Notes: a model not told the origin generated them from the sequence alone. A DNA stretch of 64,000 nucleotides from Pseudonocardia abyssalis (GCF_019263705.2 NZ_JADQDK010000001.1:2108001-2172000), one strand, 5' to 3'; shown: positions 26,763-35,680, counted from the stretch's first letter. Program-made: numbers and translations.

Positions 26763-27352
26763 CGGAGGCCCCCGTCCGGGGCGGGCGTGTCGAGGACGGC
26801 GTGCCCACCGGTGGACCCGTGGCCGCCCGCCCCGCGCACGGACTCCGGCAGCGCGTCGACCTCGACGAACCGCACCTGCTCCACCCGCTGCACGACGAGC
26901 TGGGCGATCCGGTCACCGCGGGCCAGCCGCACCTCGTCCTGGCCAAGGTTGACCAGGCAGACCCGGATCTCGCCGCGGTACCCGGCGTCGACGGTGCCGG
27001 GCGCGTTGACGATCGACAGCCCCGTCCGCGCGGCCAGACCGGACCGTGGGTGCACGAAGCCGGCGAACCCCGGCGGCAGGGCCACAGCGACCCCGGTGCC
27101 GACGAGCTCGCGGCGCCCGGGGCCGAGCAGCACGTCGTCGGTGCAGGTCAGGTCGACGCCGGCGTCACCGGGACGGGCGTACGCGGGCAGCGGCAGCGCG
27201 GGGTCGAGCCGGACGATCCGGACGTCCACCGGGGCCGGGCACACCTCGGCCGGGCGCTCGTCGACCGGCGACCCGCCCTGGGCGCGGTGGGGCTGCGCCG
27301 CGGGCGGTGCGGTGGACGGCGCCTGCTGGGGAGCATCGACGGGGCCGGACAC
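26759..27352 (-). CDS. dut: dUTP diphosphatase
   Basis: Hydrolyses dUTP to dUMP and PPi. The five dUTPase motifs are visible: [45 protein letters not shown] and a C-terminal GAGGHGSTG (the usual phosphate arm RG(S)GGFGSTG with His for Phe). The 197 residues include about 45 extra at the N-terminus if GTG 27352 is used; an inner GTG near 27244 would give a normal size. A TAGCGT box 8 nt before GTG 27352 supports the longer form. Positional match of Rv2697c. Confidence 0.92.
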   Translation of the reverse strand: MSGPVDAPQQAPSTAPPAAQPHRAQGGSPVDERPAEVCPAPVDVRIVRLDPALPLPAYARPGDAGVDLTCTDDVLLGPGRRELVGTGVAVALPPGFAGFVHPRSGLAARTGLSIVNAPGTVDAGYRGEIRVCLVNLGQDEVRLARGDRIAQLVVQRVEQVRFVEVDALPESVRGAGGHGSTGGHAVLDTPAPDGGLR

Positions 27353-27360
27353 GACGGGCG

Positions 27361-27370
27361 ACGCTACCCT
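27361..27370. promoter_or_regulatory. Overlapping divergent -10 boxes of dut and DUF3093
   Basis: Plus strand TACCCT (27365-27370) lies 8 nt before GTG 27379; minus strand TAGCGT (27361-27366) lies 8 nt before GTG 27352. The hexamers share 2 bp, so the two polymerases cannot bind together, and both transcripts would be leaderless. Confidence 0.6.
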
Positions 27371-27378
27371 CAGGAATC

Positions 27379-27861
27379 GTGAACGAGCACCCATCGACGG
27401 CCGAGCCTGCGACGTCCGGCACCTCCGGGTTCGACGAGCGGTTGTCCGTGCCGTGGTGGTGGTACCTACCGGCCGTCGGCGTGGCGGTGCTGCTCGGCGC
27501 CGAGATCCACATGGGCTACCCGGGCGTCCGGGCCTGGATCGGGTACGCCGCGCTGATCCCCGTCGCGGTGGCCGTGCTGGTCTGGCTGGGGCGCGTCCGG
27601 GTACGGGTGTCCGGCGGCGTGCTGCGGGCGGGGGACGCCGTCCTGCCACTGGCGCACGTCGGCCACGTCGACGTGCTCCGCGACCGCGACGCCAAGCAGG
27701 TGGCGCTGGGTCCCGACCTCGACCCGACCGCGTACCTGCTGCACCGCGCGTGGGTGCGGCCGGTGGTGCGGGTACAGGTCACCGACCCCGCGTCCGCGGC
27801 CCCGTACTGGGTGGTCAGCGTGCGCGACGCCGACGGGCTGGTGGCCGCGCTCGGCAAGTGA
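27379..27861 (+). CDS. DUF3093 membrane protein
   Basis: This 160-residue protein opens with a short polar leader, then [11 protein letters not shown], two membrane helices and a soluble C-terminal part with [12 protein letters not shown] and [17 protein letters not shown]. It is the match of Rv2698. Function unknown. Divergent from dut with 26 bp between the start codons. Confidence 0.88.
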   Translation: MNEHPSTAEPATSGTSGFDERLSVPWWWYLPAVGVAVLLGAEIHMGYPGVRAWIGYAALIPVAVAVLVWLGRVRVRVSGGVLRAGDAVLPLAHVGHVDVLRDRDAKQVALGPDLDPTAYLLHRAWVRPVVRVQVTDPASAAPYWVVSVRDADGLVAALGK

Positions 27862-27866
27862 GCGAG

Positions 27867-27898
27867 GACGCCCCGAACCCTCCGGGGTCCGGGGCGTC
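27867..27898. terminator. Bidirectional terminator between DUF3093 and DUF4193
   Basis: GACGCCCCG (27867-27875) pairs with CGGGGCGTC (27890-27898); the loop can also form a short CCGGGG-type inner stem. It sits between two convergent genes. No T-tract, as is usual in actinobacteria. Confidence 0.65.
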
Positions 27899-27930
27899 GA
27901 GCGGTCGTGGTGCGTCAGGCCGTGCAGACC

Positions 27931-28230
27931 TCAGGCCGCGCAGTCGCGGCAGACGAACTGCGGGCTGCTCTCGGCGAGGCGGCTGCGGTGGTGCACCAGG
28001 AAGCAGCTGGAGCAGGTGAACTCGTCGGCCTGCTTCGGGATCACCTTGACGGTGAGCTCCTCGCCGGACAGGTCGGCGCCCGGGAGTTCGAAGCTCTCGG
28101 CCGTGTCGGTCTCGTCGACGTCGACCACGGACGACTGCGCCTCGTTGCGACGGGCCTTCAGCTCGTCGAGCGAGTCCTCGGCCATGTCGTCGGTCTCGTT
28201 GCGCCGTGGAGCGTCGTAGTCGGTTGCCAT
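27931..28230 (-). CDS. DUF4193 small acidic zinc-ribbon-like protein
   Basis: This 99-residue protein begins MATDYDAPR, is strongly acidic in the middle, and ends with CSSCFLVHHRSRLA...CRDCAA, two CxxC pairs that can bind zinc. It matches Rv2699c. A ribosome site GAGGGTGGG precedes the ATG. Regulatory DNA between 28231 and 28451 is shared with the divergent phosphotransferase gene. Function unknown. Confidence 0.88.
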   Translation of the reverse strand: MATDYDAPRRNETDDMAEDSLDELKARRNEAQSSVVDVDETDTAESFELPGADLSGEELTVKVIPKQADEFTCSSCFLVHHRSRLAESSPQFVCRDCAA

Positions 28231-28362
28231 CGTCCCACCCTCTGTGAACAGCAGTTCTTCGTCGTCGTGCCGCTGGACAACGTCACAGCGGCAGGGTTTG
28301 TGCCCGGCCCCAGGAGTGATGCCGGTCTCACCCGCCCGGGACCGTCAGCTCTGACCCGCGGC

Positions 28363-28448
28363 CGCGAACCCTAGCCCATGCGTCAAGCCCCCGCGACCGA
28401 CCCCGCGACGGGCCCGGCCGCGAGCGGACGTGCGGGCTAGGGTTCGCG
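28363..28448. promoter_or_regulatory. 15-bp inverted repeat carrying mirror-image -10 boxes
   Basis: CGCGAACCCTAGCCC (28363-28377) is the exact inverse of GGGCTAGGGTTCGCG (28434-28448), 56 bp apart. Each arm reads TAGGGT outward: the right one (28438-28443) is 8 nt before GTG 28452, the left one faces the DUF4193 gene with a leader of about 130 nt. Confidence 0.6.
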
Positions 28449-28451
28449 TTC

Positions 28452-29570
28452 GTGACCGCGTCTGCCGCCCCCGGATCCGACTCGCCCAGAGCGCAATCGC
28501 CGGGCCCCGTCCCGGGAGCCGATCCCGGTGCCGTCGGCCCCTGGTTGGCCGAGCGGCTCGGCGACCCGCGCTGGACGGACTGCACGCTGTCGCCGATCGG
28601 CGGGGGTCGCTCGAACCTCACCTACCGCGTCGCGAGCCCCGCGGGAGCGGTGGTGCTGCGCCGGCCGCCGGTCGGGGAGGTCGCGGCCACCGCGCACGAC
28701 ATGGGGCGCGAGCGGCGCGTCATCACCGGCCTGGCGGGCACGGCGGTGCCGGTGCCTCAGGTCCTGGCCTCCTCCGACGGCGGCCCGCCGGTCGACGCCC
28801 CGTGCTTCGTCATGGAGCTCGTCGACGGCGTCGTCCCGCTGGGCGAGCTGCCCGCGGGCTGGGCGGAGACCGGGGCCGACCGCGGCCGGGCGGGTCAGGC
28901 ACTGGTCGACGTGCTGGTCGCCCTGCACGCCGTCGACCCGGAGGCGGTCGGCCTGGGCGACTTCGGGCGTCCCGACGGGTTCATGGCCCGGCAGGTGCGT
29001 CGCTGGGGCAAGCAGTGGGACGCCTCGCGCGAGTCCGGCGGCGCCGTCGAGCAGAGCACCGCCGACGCGCTCACCGGCCTGGCCGGGACCCTGGCCGCGT
29101 CCGTGCCGACCACCCAGCGCGACACGATCGTCCACGGCGACTACCGCATCGACAACTGCCTGTTCGACGCCGACGACCCCGGCCGGATCCGCGCGGTGCT
29201 CGACTGGGAGCTCTCCACGCTCGGCGACCCGCTCGCCGACCTGGGCCTGCTGCTCGTCTACTGGCACGAGGCCGACGACTCCCCCATCTGGCGCGGCGCG
29301 CAGCACCTGTCCAGCCCGACGCGGTTGCCCGGGTTCCCGACGCGCGCGGAGGTCGCCGCCGCCTACGCCGCCGGGTCGGGTCTCGATCTCTCCCCGCTGC
29401 CCTGGTACGTCGCGTTCGGCACGTTCAAGCTCGCCGTCGTGCTCGCCGGGATCCTGGCGCGCGTGCACGCCGGGATGGTGCCCGCGTCGATGGCCGACGG
29501 TCTGGACGACGCGGTCGACCCGCTGGTCGCGCTCGGCGAGCACGTGCTGGCCCACGGGATCGACCGATGA
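28452..29570 (+). CDS. Phosphotransferase-family protein (APH / ACAD10-11 kinase-like)
   Basis: This 372-residue protein has the APH kinase fold: GGGRSNLTYRV as nucleotide loop, VVLRRPP with the Lys-equivalent, catalytic loop IVHGDYRIDN with HGDxxxxN near residue 233, and the metal site VLDWELSTLGDPLADL. This set is typical of the actinobacterial FadE36/ACAD10-N group thought to phosphorylate hydroxyacyl-CoA intermediates. It is absent at this point in M. tuberculosis. The stop overlaps the start of the Cei-like gene (ATGA). Confidence 0.85.
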   Translation: MTASAAPGSDSPRAQSPGPVPGADPGAVGPWLAERLGDPRWTDCTLSPIGGGRSNLTYRVASPAGAVVLRRPPVGEVAATAHDMGRERRVITGLAGTAVPVPQVLASSDGGPPVDAPCFVMELVDGVVPLGELPAGWAETGADRGRAGQALVDVLVALHAVDPEAVGLGDFGRPDGFMARQVRRWGKQWDASRESGGAVEQSTADALTGLAGTLAASVPTTQRDTIVHGDYRIDNCLFDADDPGRIRAVLDWELSTLGDPLADLGLLLVYWHEADDSPIWRGAQHLSSPTRLPGFPTRAEVAAAYAAGSGLDLSPLPWYVAFGTFKLAVVLAGILARVHAGMVPASMADGLDDAVDPLVALGEHVLAHGIDR

Positions 29571-30199
29571 CCGCGCCGCCCTTCCGGCGCAGGCGCCGGA
29601 CCCCCATCGTCGCGGTGGTGTCCGTCCTCGCCGTGATCGCGGTCGTCACCTGGACCGTCGTGCTCATCGGCGCGTCCGGACCGAGCGGCCCGCAGTCCTG
29701 CCCGACCCCCGCGGCGGGCACCGCGCCCGGCGCGACGCTGGAGTCCGGCGCCCTCGACGCCGTCGCGCCGGCCCCGCCCGCCGCGATCTCGGTCCGGGTC
29801 TTCAACGCCGGCGGGCAGCGCGGGCAGGCCAACCTGGTGGCCGCACAGCTCGGCGACCTGGGCTTCGACTCCGCGGGCGCACCGGACAACGACCCGTTCT
29901 TCCCCGACGGCGACATGGAGTGCGTCGGGCAGGTCCGCTTCGGGCCCGCGGGCGAGGCTGCGGCCAGCACGCTGTCGCTCGTGCTGCCCTGCGCGGAACT
30001 GGTGCGCGACGAGCGGGCCGACGAGACCGTCGACGTCTCCGTCGGCACGGGCTTCGGCGACGTCAACCCGCCGCGCCCGGTGCGCGACGTGCTGGAGACC
30101 CTCGGTGCCCCCTCCCCCGCCGACGACGGCGAGGCGGGTGCCCCCGCGGCCGTCGACCCCGCGGTGCTGGCGGAGGCGCGCGACACGACGCCCTGCTAG
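29567..30199 (+). CDS. cei: Envelope integrity protein Cei-like, LytR C-terminal domain
   Basis: This 210-residue protein has an RRRRR patch, one membrane helix (about residues 13-34) and an extracytoplasmic domain with ISVRVFNAGGQRGQANLVAAQLGDLGF, the LytR_C signature, and paired Cys. It matches Rv2700 (Cei, cell envelope integrity). It is coupled to the phosphotransferase gene by a 4-bp overlap and convergent with suhB. Confidence 0.85.
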   Translation: MTAPPFRRRRRTPIVAVVSVLAVIAVVTWTVVLIGASGPSGPQSCPTPAAGTAPGATLESGALDAVAPAPPAAISVRVFNAGGQRGQANLVAAQLGDLGFDSAGAPDNDPFFPDGDMECVGQVRFGPAGEAAASTLSLVLPCAELVRDERADETVDVSVGTGFGDVNPPRPVRDVLETLGAPSPADDGEAGAPAAVDPAVLAEARDTTPC

Positions 30200-30218
30200 G
30201 ACCCGTGCGCGCACGACC

Positions 30219-31085
30219 TCATACGGACGCGGCTCCGGCGTCCCGCGCCAACGCGGCGATCCGCGCCGCGATGCCCGGGGCGGCGGCGAGGGTCGCGTCG
30301 GCGCCCAGACCGTCGTCGGGGGCCTCCACCCCGGCGACGCCCGGCGTCCGCACCACCGCGCCGGCCTCCCGCGCGACGAGTGCGGCCGCGGCCCAGTCCC
30401 ACCAGTTGCAGCCGTGCTCCAGGTAGGCGTCGGTCCAGCCGGCGGCGACGGCGCACAGGTCCAGCGCGGCCGACCCGGTGCGGCGGACGTCGCGGACCTG
30501 CGGGAGCAACGCGGCGACCAGGCCGGCCTGCCGGGCGCGGCGCCGCCCGTCGTAGGCGAAGCCGGTGCCCAGCAGCGACAGCGACACGTCGGTGGCCGCC
30601 GACACCGCCAGCGGCCGCCCGTCGCAGGTGGCCCCGAGGCCCGCGGCCGCGCTCCACAGCCGCCCCGAGTCCGGCTCCACGACGGCCCCCGCCAGCGACT
30701 CGCCGCCGCGCGTGGCGGCCACCGAGATCGCGTACCAGGGCAGGCCGTAGAGGAAGTTGACGGTGCCGTCGATCGGGTCCACGACCCACACGACGCGCTC
30801 GGGGTCGACACCCGCGCTGCCGCCGTGCTCCTCCCCCACGATCGGGTCGCCCGGACGCAGCACGGCGAGCCGTTCGCGGATCAGCGTCTCCAGCGCGGTG
30901 TCCGAGGCCGTCACGACGTCGGTCGGGGTGCTCTTGGTGGCCACCGACCCGGCCGCCCCTCCGGTCTCCCACGGCCTCGGCAGGCCGCGCAGGTGTTCGG
31001 CCGCCTCGGTGGCGACACGCACCGCGACCAGACGCAATACCTCCGGATCGGCCGCGGGCGGGGGGCTGTCGGGCGGGGTGCTCAC
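30219..31085 (-). CDS. suhB: Inositol monophosphatase family protein
   Basis: This 288-residue Mg-dependent phosphatase has GEEHGG (first metal Glu), VVDPIDGTVNF near residue 100 and WDWAAAALVAREAG near 233, the canonical IMPase motifs. In the conserved block it corresponds to suhB (Rv2701c). The likely product is free inositol for phosphatidylinositol lipids. GTG start at 31085; divergent from sigA. The ppgK gene that follows in M. tuberculosis is missing. Confidence 0.9.
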   Translation of the reverse strand: MSTPPDSPPPAADPEVLRLVAVRVATEAAEHLRGLPRPWETGGAAGSVATKSTPTDVVTASDTALETLIRERLAVLRPGDPIVGEEHGGSAGVDPERVVWVVDPIDGTVNFLYGLPWYAISVAATRGGESLAGAVVEPDSGRLWSAAAGLGATCDGRPLAVSAATDVSLSLLGTGFAYDGRRRARQAGLVAALLPQVRDVRRTGSAALDLCAVAAGWTDAYLEHGCNWWDWAAAALVAREAGAVVRTPGVAGVEAPDDGLGADATLAAAPGIAARIAALARDAGAASV

Positions 31086-31162
31086 CCCGTCATCCGATCA
31101 CATCCCGGGGCTCCGGACACGCCTACGGGATTGCAGGCGCGAGCACCCGGGACGCACGCAGT

Positions 31163-31168
31163 TACAAT
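31163..31168 (+). promoter_or_regulatory. Likely -10 box of sigA
   Basis: TACAAT (31163-31168) is nearly consensus for the housekeeping sigma factor and is the only such site in the 220-bp gap. It implies a leader of about 130 nt, which holds a CCCCGCTGCGGGG hairpin (31178-31190). No clear -35 is seen at 16-18 bp. Confidence 0.55.
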
Positions 31169-31305
31169 GGCCATACACCCCGCTGCGGGGCCGCCCCTCC
31201 GATGTTCCCGGGCGGCGACCCGGCGGGTCAACGTCCCACAGATCTCGTCAGGCAGCCGGTATGTGATCGTCCGGCTCACCAGCGCACCGTAGTGAGAGGG
31301 CCTAG

Positions 31306-32721
31306 GTGGCAGCCGCAGATTCCGCAACCCGTACCGAGCCCACGGCCGACCAGGCCACGGCTCCCACCCCCGCGCGCCGGGCGCCCCGGGCGAAGACCGC
31401 CCCCGCGGCCAAGGCCGCGCCCAAGCCGCGCGCCCGTGCCGGCACCAAGGCGGCCCCCGCCAAGAAGGACGGCGAGCCCGCCGACCTCGACGGTCCCGAC
31501 GCCGACCCGGGCGAGCTCGACGGCTCCCCCGAGGGTGCCGACCTCGAGGAGGTCGAGGTCGACCTCGACGACGTCGAGGTGACGCCCGAGGCGCCGGCCA
31601 AGGGCGTCCAGGTGCCCGGCAAGGCCACCGACGAGGACGACGACGACGAGGACGACGACGAGGACGAGCCGGCCAACACCGGAGCCAACCGTCGCGGCCC
31701 GCGCGAGCGCTCCTCCACCCCGACGAAGTCCTCGGACTTCGTGTGGGACGAGGAGGAGTCCGAGGCCCTGCGCCAGGCCCGCAAGGACGCCGAGCTCACC
31801 GCCTCGGCCGACTCGGTCCGCGCGTACCTCAAGCAGATCGGCAAGGTCGCGCTGCTCAACGCGGAGGAGGAGGTCGAGCTCGCCAAGCGCATCGAGGCCG
31901 GCCTCTACGCCGCCGAGCGGCTGCGCCGTGCGATCGACGCCGGCGAGAAGGTCTCCCCGCAGCTGCGGCGCGACCTGCGCTGGATCGTCCGCGACGGCGA
32001 GCGCGCCAAGAACCACCTGCTGGAGGCCAACCTCCGGCTCGTGGTCTCCCTGGCCAAGCGCTACACCGGCCGCGGCATGGCGTTCCTGGACCTGATCCAG
32101 GAGGGCAACCTCGGTCTGATCCGCGCGGTCGAGAAGTTCGACTACACCAAGGGCTACAAGTTCTCGACCTACGCGACGTGGTGGATCCGCCAGGCCATCA
32201 CCCGCGCGATGGCCGACCAGGCCCGCACCATCCGTATCCCGGTGCACATGGTCGAGGTCATCAACAAGCTCGGCCGCATACAGCGCGAACTCCTCCAGGA
32301 CCTGGGCCGCGAGCCCACGCCCGAGGAGCTCGCCAAGGAGATGGACATCACCCCGGAGAAGGTGCTGGAGATCCAGCAGTACGCCCGGGAGCCCATCTCG
32401 CTCGACCAGACCATCGGTGACGAGGGCGACAGCCAGCTCGGTGACTTCATCGAGGACTCCGAGGCGGTCGTCGCGGTCGACGCGGTCAGCTTCACGCTCC
32501 TGCAGGACCAGCTCCAGTCGGTACTGGCCACGCTGAGCGAGCGCGAGGCGGGCGTGGTGCGACTGCGGTTCGGCCTCACCGACGGCCAGCCCCGCACACT
32601 CGACGAGATCGGCCAGGTCTACGGGGTCACCCGGGAGCGGATCCGGCAGATCGAGTCGAAGACGATGTCGAAGCTGCGCCACCCGAGCCGGTCCCAGGTC
32701 CTCCGGGACTACCTGGACTAG
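31306..32721 (+). CDS. sigA: Principal RNA polymerase sigma factor
   Basis: The 471-residue primary sigma-70 factor. Region 1.2 starts at [10 protein letters not shown] (about 167), regions 2.1-2.4 include [12 protein letters not shown] and [11 protein letters not shown], region 3 [10 protein letters not shown], region 4.2 [19 protein letters not shown]. The first ~145 residues are low-complexity: an Ala/Lys-rich part, then a run of Asp/Glu, as in HrdB/SigA of actinobacteria. The start is GTG 31306, after AGAGGG. A strong terminator follows. Confidence 0.97.
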   Translation: MAAADSATRTEPTADQATAPTPARRAPRAKTAPAAKAAPKPRARAGTKAAPAKKDGEPADLDGPDADPGELDGSPEGADLEEVEVDLDDVEVTPEAPAKGVQVPGKATDEDDDDEDDDEDEPANTGANRRGPRERSSTPTKSSDFVWDEEESEALRQARKDAELTASADSVRAYLKQIGKVALLNAEEEVELAKRIEAGLYAAERLRRAIDAGEKVSPQLRRDLRWIVRDGERAKNHLLEANLRLVVSLAKRYTGRGMAFLDLIQEGNLGLIRAVEKFDYTKGYKFSTYATWWIRQAITRAMADQARTIRIPVHMVEVINKLGRIQRELLQDLGREPTPEELAKEMDITPEKVLEIQQYAREPISLDQTIGDEGDSQLGDFIEDSEAVVAVDAVSFTLLQDQLQSVLATLSEREAGVVRLRFGLTDGQPRTLDEIGQVYGVTRERIRQIESKTMSKLRHPSRSQVLRDYLD

Positions 32722-32737
32722 GCAGGTCCGCACGCCA

Positions 32738-32781
32738 CGAACGGCACCCCCGTCCGACCTGGTCGACGGGGGTGCCGTTCG
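32738..32781 (+). terminator. Terminator of sigA
   Basis: CGAACGGCACCCCCGTC (32738-32754) pairs perfectly with GACGGGGGTGCCGTTCG (32765-32781) over a 10-base loop, 16 bp after the sigA stop. The outer CGAACGG/CCGTTCG also occurs in the terminator at 37040-37084. Confidence 0.85.
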
Positions 32782-33047
32782 TCGTCGCCGAGGCCCACGC
32801 CCGTGCCACGTCGACCGCTCTCGCGGTGGCAGGGTGGCCCGGTGCTCTAGGACAGCCGATGGGCTGCGCGCCCCGGCCCACGGTGGGTGCGGCTATCCGC
32901 GCTGGTCGCGGGCGCGGTGAACACCTCGGTCAGCTCCGGGGACGACATGCCGTCATGGTGCACCATCGGCGCCCGCTCCTGGTGGCGAGCACGCCGGGCC
33001 GACCGGCAGAGTGATCGACGATCACCGTCGACCCGAGGAGGCCGTCC
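32782..33047. other. Intergenic region before the esterase gene
   Basis: No convincing gene. At 33011-33025 GTGATCG-A-CGATCAC forms a 7+1+7 inverted repeat, 22 bp before the esterase start; a possible operator. GAGGAGG (33035-33041) is the ribosome site of that gene. Confidence 0.45.
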
Positions 33048-33968
33048 GTGCCGCTGGACCCCGAGTTCACCGCCCTCATCACCCGGCTGACCGACGCCGG
33101 CGCGCTACCGCTGGTGCGGGGCACCGCGCAGGACACGCGCGCGCACTACCGGGCGCTCTCGCTCGCCCGGCGCGGCCAGGACTTCGTGCCCGAACGCGTC
33201 GCGTCCGTCGTCGACGCGACGGTGCCGGGGCCGGACGGGCCACTCCCCGTCCGCATCTACACCCCGGACCCCGCCCACGCCGTGGTGCTGTTCCTGCACG
33301 GCGGCGGCTGGGTGATGGGTGACCTCGACACCCACGATCCCGTGTGCCGCCGTGTGGCGAACGCGGTGGGCGCGACCGTCGTCGCGCTGGACTACCGCCT
33401 CGCCCCGGAGCACCCGCACCCGGCGCCCGTGGACGACGCGTGGGCGGCGCTGCGGGAGGTGGCGGCCTGCTTCCCGGGACGCCCCCTCGCCGTCGCGGGT
33501 GACAGCGCCGGGGCCAGCCTGGCCGCCGGGCTGGCCCTGCACAGCCGCGATGAGGGCGGGCCGGCACTGGCCGCGCAGCTCCTCGTCTATCCGGCCACCG
33601 ACCCGTCGATGGCGCACGACTCGGTGCGACGCAACGGTGAGGGCCGCTTCCTCACCGCCGCCGACATGGCATGGTTCTACCGGCAGTACGCGCCGACGCC
33701 CGCACAGGCCGGTGACCCGCGCGTCGACCTGCTCACCGCCCCGGACCTGGCCGGTCTCCCGCCCGCCGTCGTGGCGACGGCGGAGTTCGACCCGCTCCAC
33801 GACGAGGGCGCGGCCTACGCCGAGCGGCTGCGCGCCGCGGGCGTGCCCGTGACGCACCTCGACGGTCCGGGCCTGATCCACGGCTACTTCGCGTTCCTCG
33901 GCACCGTACCCGCCGCCGACGCCCGCAGCCGCGAGGTGCTCGCCGCGTTCGCGACCCTGCTGCGGTAG
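33048..33968 (+). CDS. Alpha/beta hydrolase, hormone-sensitive-lipase type esterase
   Basis: This 306-residue enzyme has the oxyanion motif HGGGWVMGD near residue 84, nucleophile GDSAGASLA with Ser near 151, Asp in TAEFDPLHDEG and His in GLIHGYFAF. This is the bacterial HSL (family IV) layout acting on short-chain or bulky esters. GTG 33048 has a near-perfect GAGGAGG site. Single gene, convergent with the siderophore-interacting gene. Confidence 0.9.
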   Translation: MPLDPEFTALITRLTDAGALPLVRGTAQDTRAHYRALSLARRGQDFVPERVASVVDATVPGPDGPLPVRIYTPDPAHAVVLFLHGGGWVMGDLDTHDPVCRRVANAVGATVVALDYRLAPEHPHPAPVDDAWAALREVAACFPGRPLAVAGDSAGASLAAGLALHSRDEGGPALAAQLLVYPATDPSMAHDSVRRNGEGRFLTAADMAWFYRQYAPTPAQAGDPRVDLLTAPDLAGLPPAVVATAEFDPLHDEGAAYAERLRAAGVPVTHLDGPGLIHGYFAFLGTVPAADARSREVLAAFATLLR

Positions 33969-33992
33969 CCGGGTCCTGCGTCGGTGACCGGT

Positions 33993-34841
33993 TCAGAGCA
34001 GCCCGACCTCGGCGAGCTTGCGCTCGTAGATGTCGCGGACCTCCTCCCCGTGGCCGCCCCCGACCCGCTCCGCCTCGGCCTGAGCGGCCTGGTACAGGGC
34101 GACGGTGTCGACGCCGGACTCCGCGTACCGCCGCTTCCAGCACTCACCGTCGACCCGCCAGTAGCCGACCACGCCGTAGGACCCGGTGGGCAGCCCGGCC
34201 TCGTGCCTCAGGTACTTCCGCACCGCCCGGGTCGCGGCCGCCTCCCCCGCGACGTAGACGTACCCCGGGCTGTCCGGGAGGACGGCCGAGCGCACCAGCG
34301 CCTCCATCCCGCTCCCCTCGGTGGCCAGCCGGGGCCGGTGCACCCAGGTCGCGTCCACGCCGTCGAGGGGCTGCGCGTCACCGGTGTCGGGCACCTCGAC
34401 CAGCACCGTCGTCGGGACCGTCGACGCGGTCTCCTCGACGATCCGGCCGATCGTCGGCAGCGCGGTGACGTCACCGACGAGCAGCTGCCATTCCGCCGAC
34501 TCCGGCCGCCTGTACCAGCTGTTGCGGTGGGTGATCCGCAGCCGGTCACCGACCCGCGCGACCGCGGCCCACTCACCCCCGGACCCGCCCTCGTGCAGGA
34601 CGACGTCGACGGTGAGCAGCCCGGCGTCGATCCGGCGCACGGTGTACCAGCGGCCGATCTCCGGGTCGGGCTCGCCGTCGGGCCCGGCCGGGAAGTGCAG
34701 CACGCACCCCTCGTCGGGTACCCCGAGCGACTCGAAGCCGTCGAGGTCGGGCCCGCCGAGCCGGACCCGCACGAGGCTCGGCGACAGCCGCACCACCTCC
34801 CGCACCTCGACCTGGCGGGCCGTCACCTCGTCGGTGCTCAC
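33993..34841 (-). CDS. Siderophore-interacting protein (ferric-siderophore reductase)
   Basis: This 282-residue flavin protein has the FAD motif RWYTVRR near residue 63, HEGGSGGEWA for the phosphate, and the C-terminal NAD(P)H part VYVAGEAAATRAVRKYLR, as in ViuB/YqjH. It reduces Fe(III)-siderophores in the cytoplasm to free iron. GTG start overlaps the DUF2470 stop. Two IdeR-like boxes upstream of the operon indicate iron control. Confidence 0.9.
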   Translation of the reverse strand: MSTDEVTARQVEVREVVRLSPSLVRVRLGGPDLDGFESLGVPDEGCVLHFPAGPDGEPDPEIGRWYTVRRIDAGLLTVDVVLHEGGSGGEWAAVARVGDRLRITHRNSWYRRPESAEWQLLVGDVTALPTIGRIVEETASTVPTTVLVEVPDTGDAQPLDGVDATWVHRPRLATEGSGMEALVRSAVLPDSPGYVYVAGEAAATRAVRKYLRHEAGLPTGSYGVVGYWRVDGECWKRRYAESGVDTVALYQAAQAEAERVGGGHGEEVRDIYERKLAEVGLL

Positions 34842-35623
34842 GGGCGCTCCTTGATCGCGTCGGGGCTGATCGGGCAGGCACTCACCTGCGCCGCCCGGCG
34901 CCGGAGCTCCCGTATCGCCGCGGGCAGGTCCGCCGGGCCGCGCAGGGCCGCCGGGAAGTCCAGCCGGAGGTACTCGGAGCACACCGGGGAGTCGACGCGC
35001 AGGGTCAGGCCGTGGCGGTCGACCCGCACCGGGGCGATCGCGCGGGCCGTGGCGAGCACGACCGGCCGCAGCAGGAGGGCGAGTCGCACCACCGCGTCCG
35101 GGTGGTCGTGCAGCAGGTGCGACACGAACTCGTCGCTGCCGTGGGCGATCGGATCGTCGGGCGCTTCGGCGAGGGCCGCGGGGTCGACGAGCTCGCCGTC
35201 GAGCTCGAGGTGCAGGGGACGCACCCGGAGCAGGGCGGACGCGTCGGGGCGCAGGACCACCTCGGCCGAGCGGTCCGGGTGGCTCCGCAGGACGGCGTCC
35301 AGCGCGGGCTCGACCTCTGCGGCCGGTTCGAGTCGGCCGTGCAGGGTCAGGGTGTGCAGGACGCGGTCGGGGCCCGCGATCGGGCTCAGCAGTGCCGCGC
35401 GCACGGTGCAGACGTCGTCCGTCCGCGAGTCCTCGCACAGCCGCCTCGCCAGCGGGCCCTCCGCGCCGACCAGCAGCACCAGCGACCCGTCGTCGCCGAT
35501 CCCGCGGACGTCGACCACCTCGACGTCGGCCCCGCACCCGACGTCGAGCAGCGGGGCGTGACCGAGCACGGTGCGGGCGATCTCGGCGGTGCCGGGACCG
35601 GACCGGCGGGACGGACTGCGCAC
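34838..35623 (-). CDS. DUF2470 protein (haem-oxygenase HugZ-like / flavin-binding fold)
   Basis: This 261-residue protein has an N-terminal split-barrel part like pyridoxamine-phosphate oxidase (about 20-150) and a C-terminal DUF2470 segment (HPDAVVRLALLL...VDRHGLTLRVDSP...LRLDFPAALRGPADL). Such proteins occur with siderophore reductases, and relatives degrade haem (HugZ), but that activity is not shown here. GTG 35623 follows GGAGG. A TTGCGG/TACAGT promoter overlapped by an iron box drives this gene and the next. Confidence 0.75.
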   Translation of the reverse strand: MRSPSRRSGPGTAEIARTVLGHAPLLDVGCGADVEVVDVRGIGDDGSLVLLVGAEGPLARRLCEDSRTDDVCTVRAALLSPIAGPDRVLHTLTLHGRLEPAAEVEPALDAVLRSHPDRSAEVVLRPDASALLRVRPLHLELDGELVDPAALAEAPDDPIAHGSDEFVSHLLHDHPDAVVRLALLLRPVVLATARAIAPVRVDRHGLTLRVDSPVCSEYLRLDFPAALRGPADLPAAIRELRRRAAQVSACPISPDAIKERP

Positions 35624-35635
35624 TGGACCTCCGAG

Positions 35636-35654
35636 TTAGGTTGCCCTAACTGTA
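35636..35654 (-). promoter_or_regulatory. IdeR/DtxR-type iron box over the DUF2470 promoter
   Basis: The 19-mer starting TTAGGTTGCCCTAAC matches TTAGGTTAGSCTAACCTAA at 14 of 19 positions. It covers the minus-strand -10 TACAGT (35649-35654); the -35 TTGCGG is at 35671-35676 with a 16-bp spacer. Iron-loaded regulator would repress the siderophore operon. Confidence 0.75.
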
Positions 35655-35680
35655 TCGGGATGATCTCCGACCGCAAGGGG

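Noticed and set aside
32772..33014. 80-codon frame after the sigA terminator
   Set aside because: It starts inside the terminator stem, has no ribosome site and its composition is like random GC-rich sequence.
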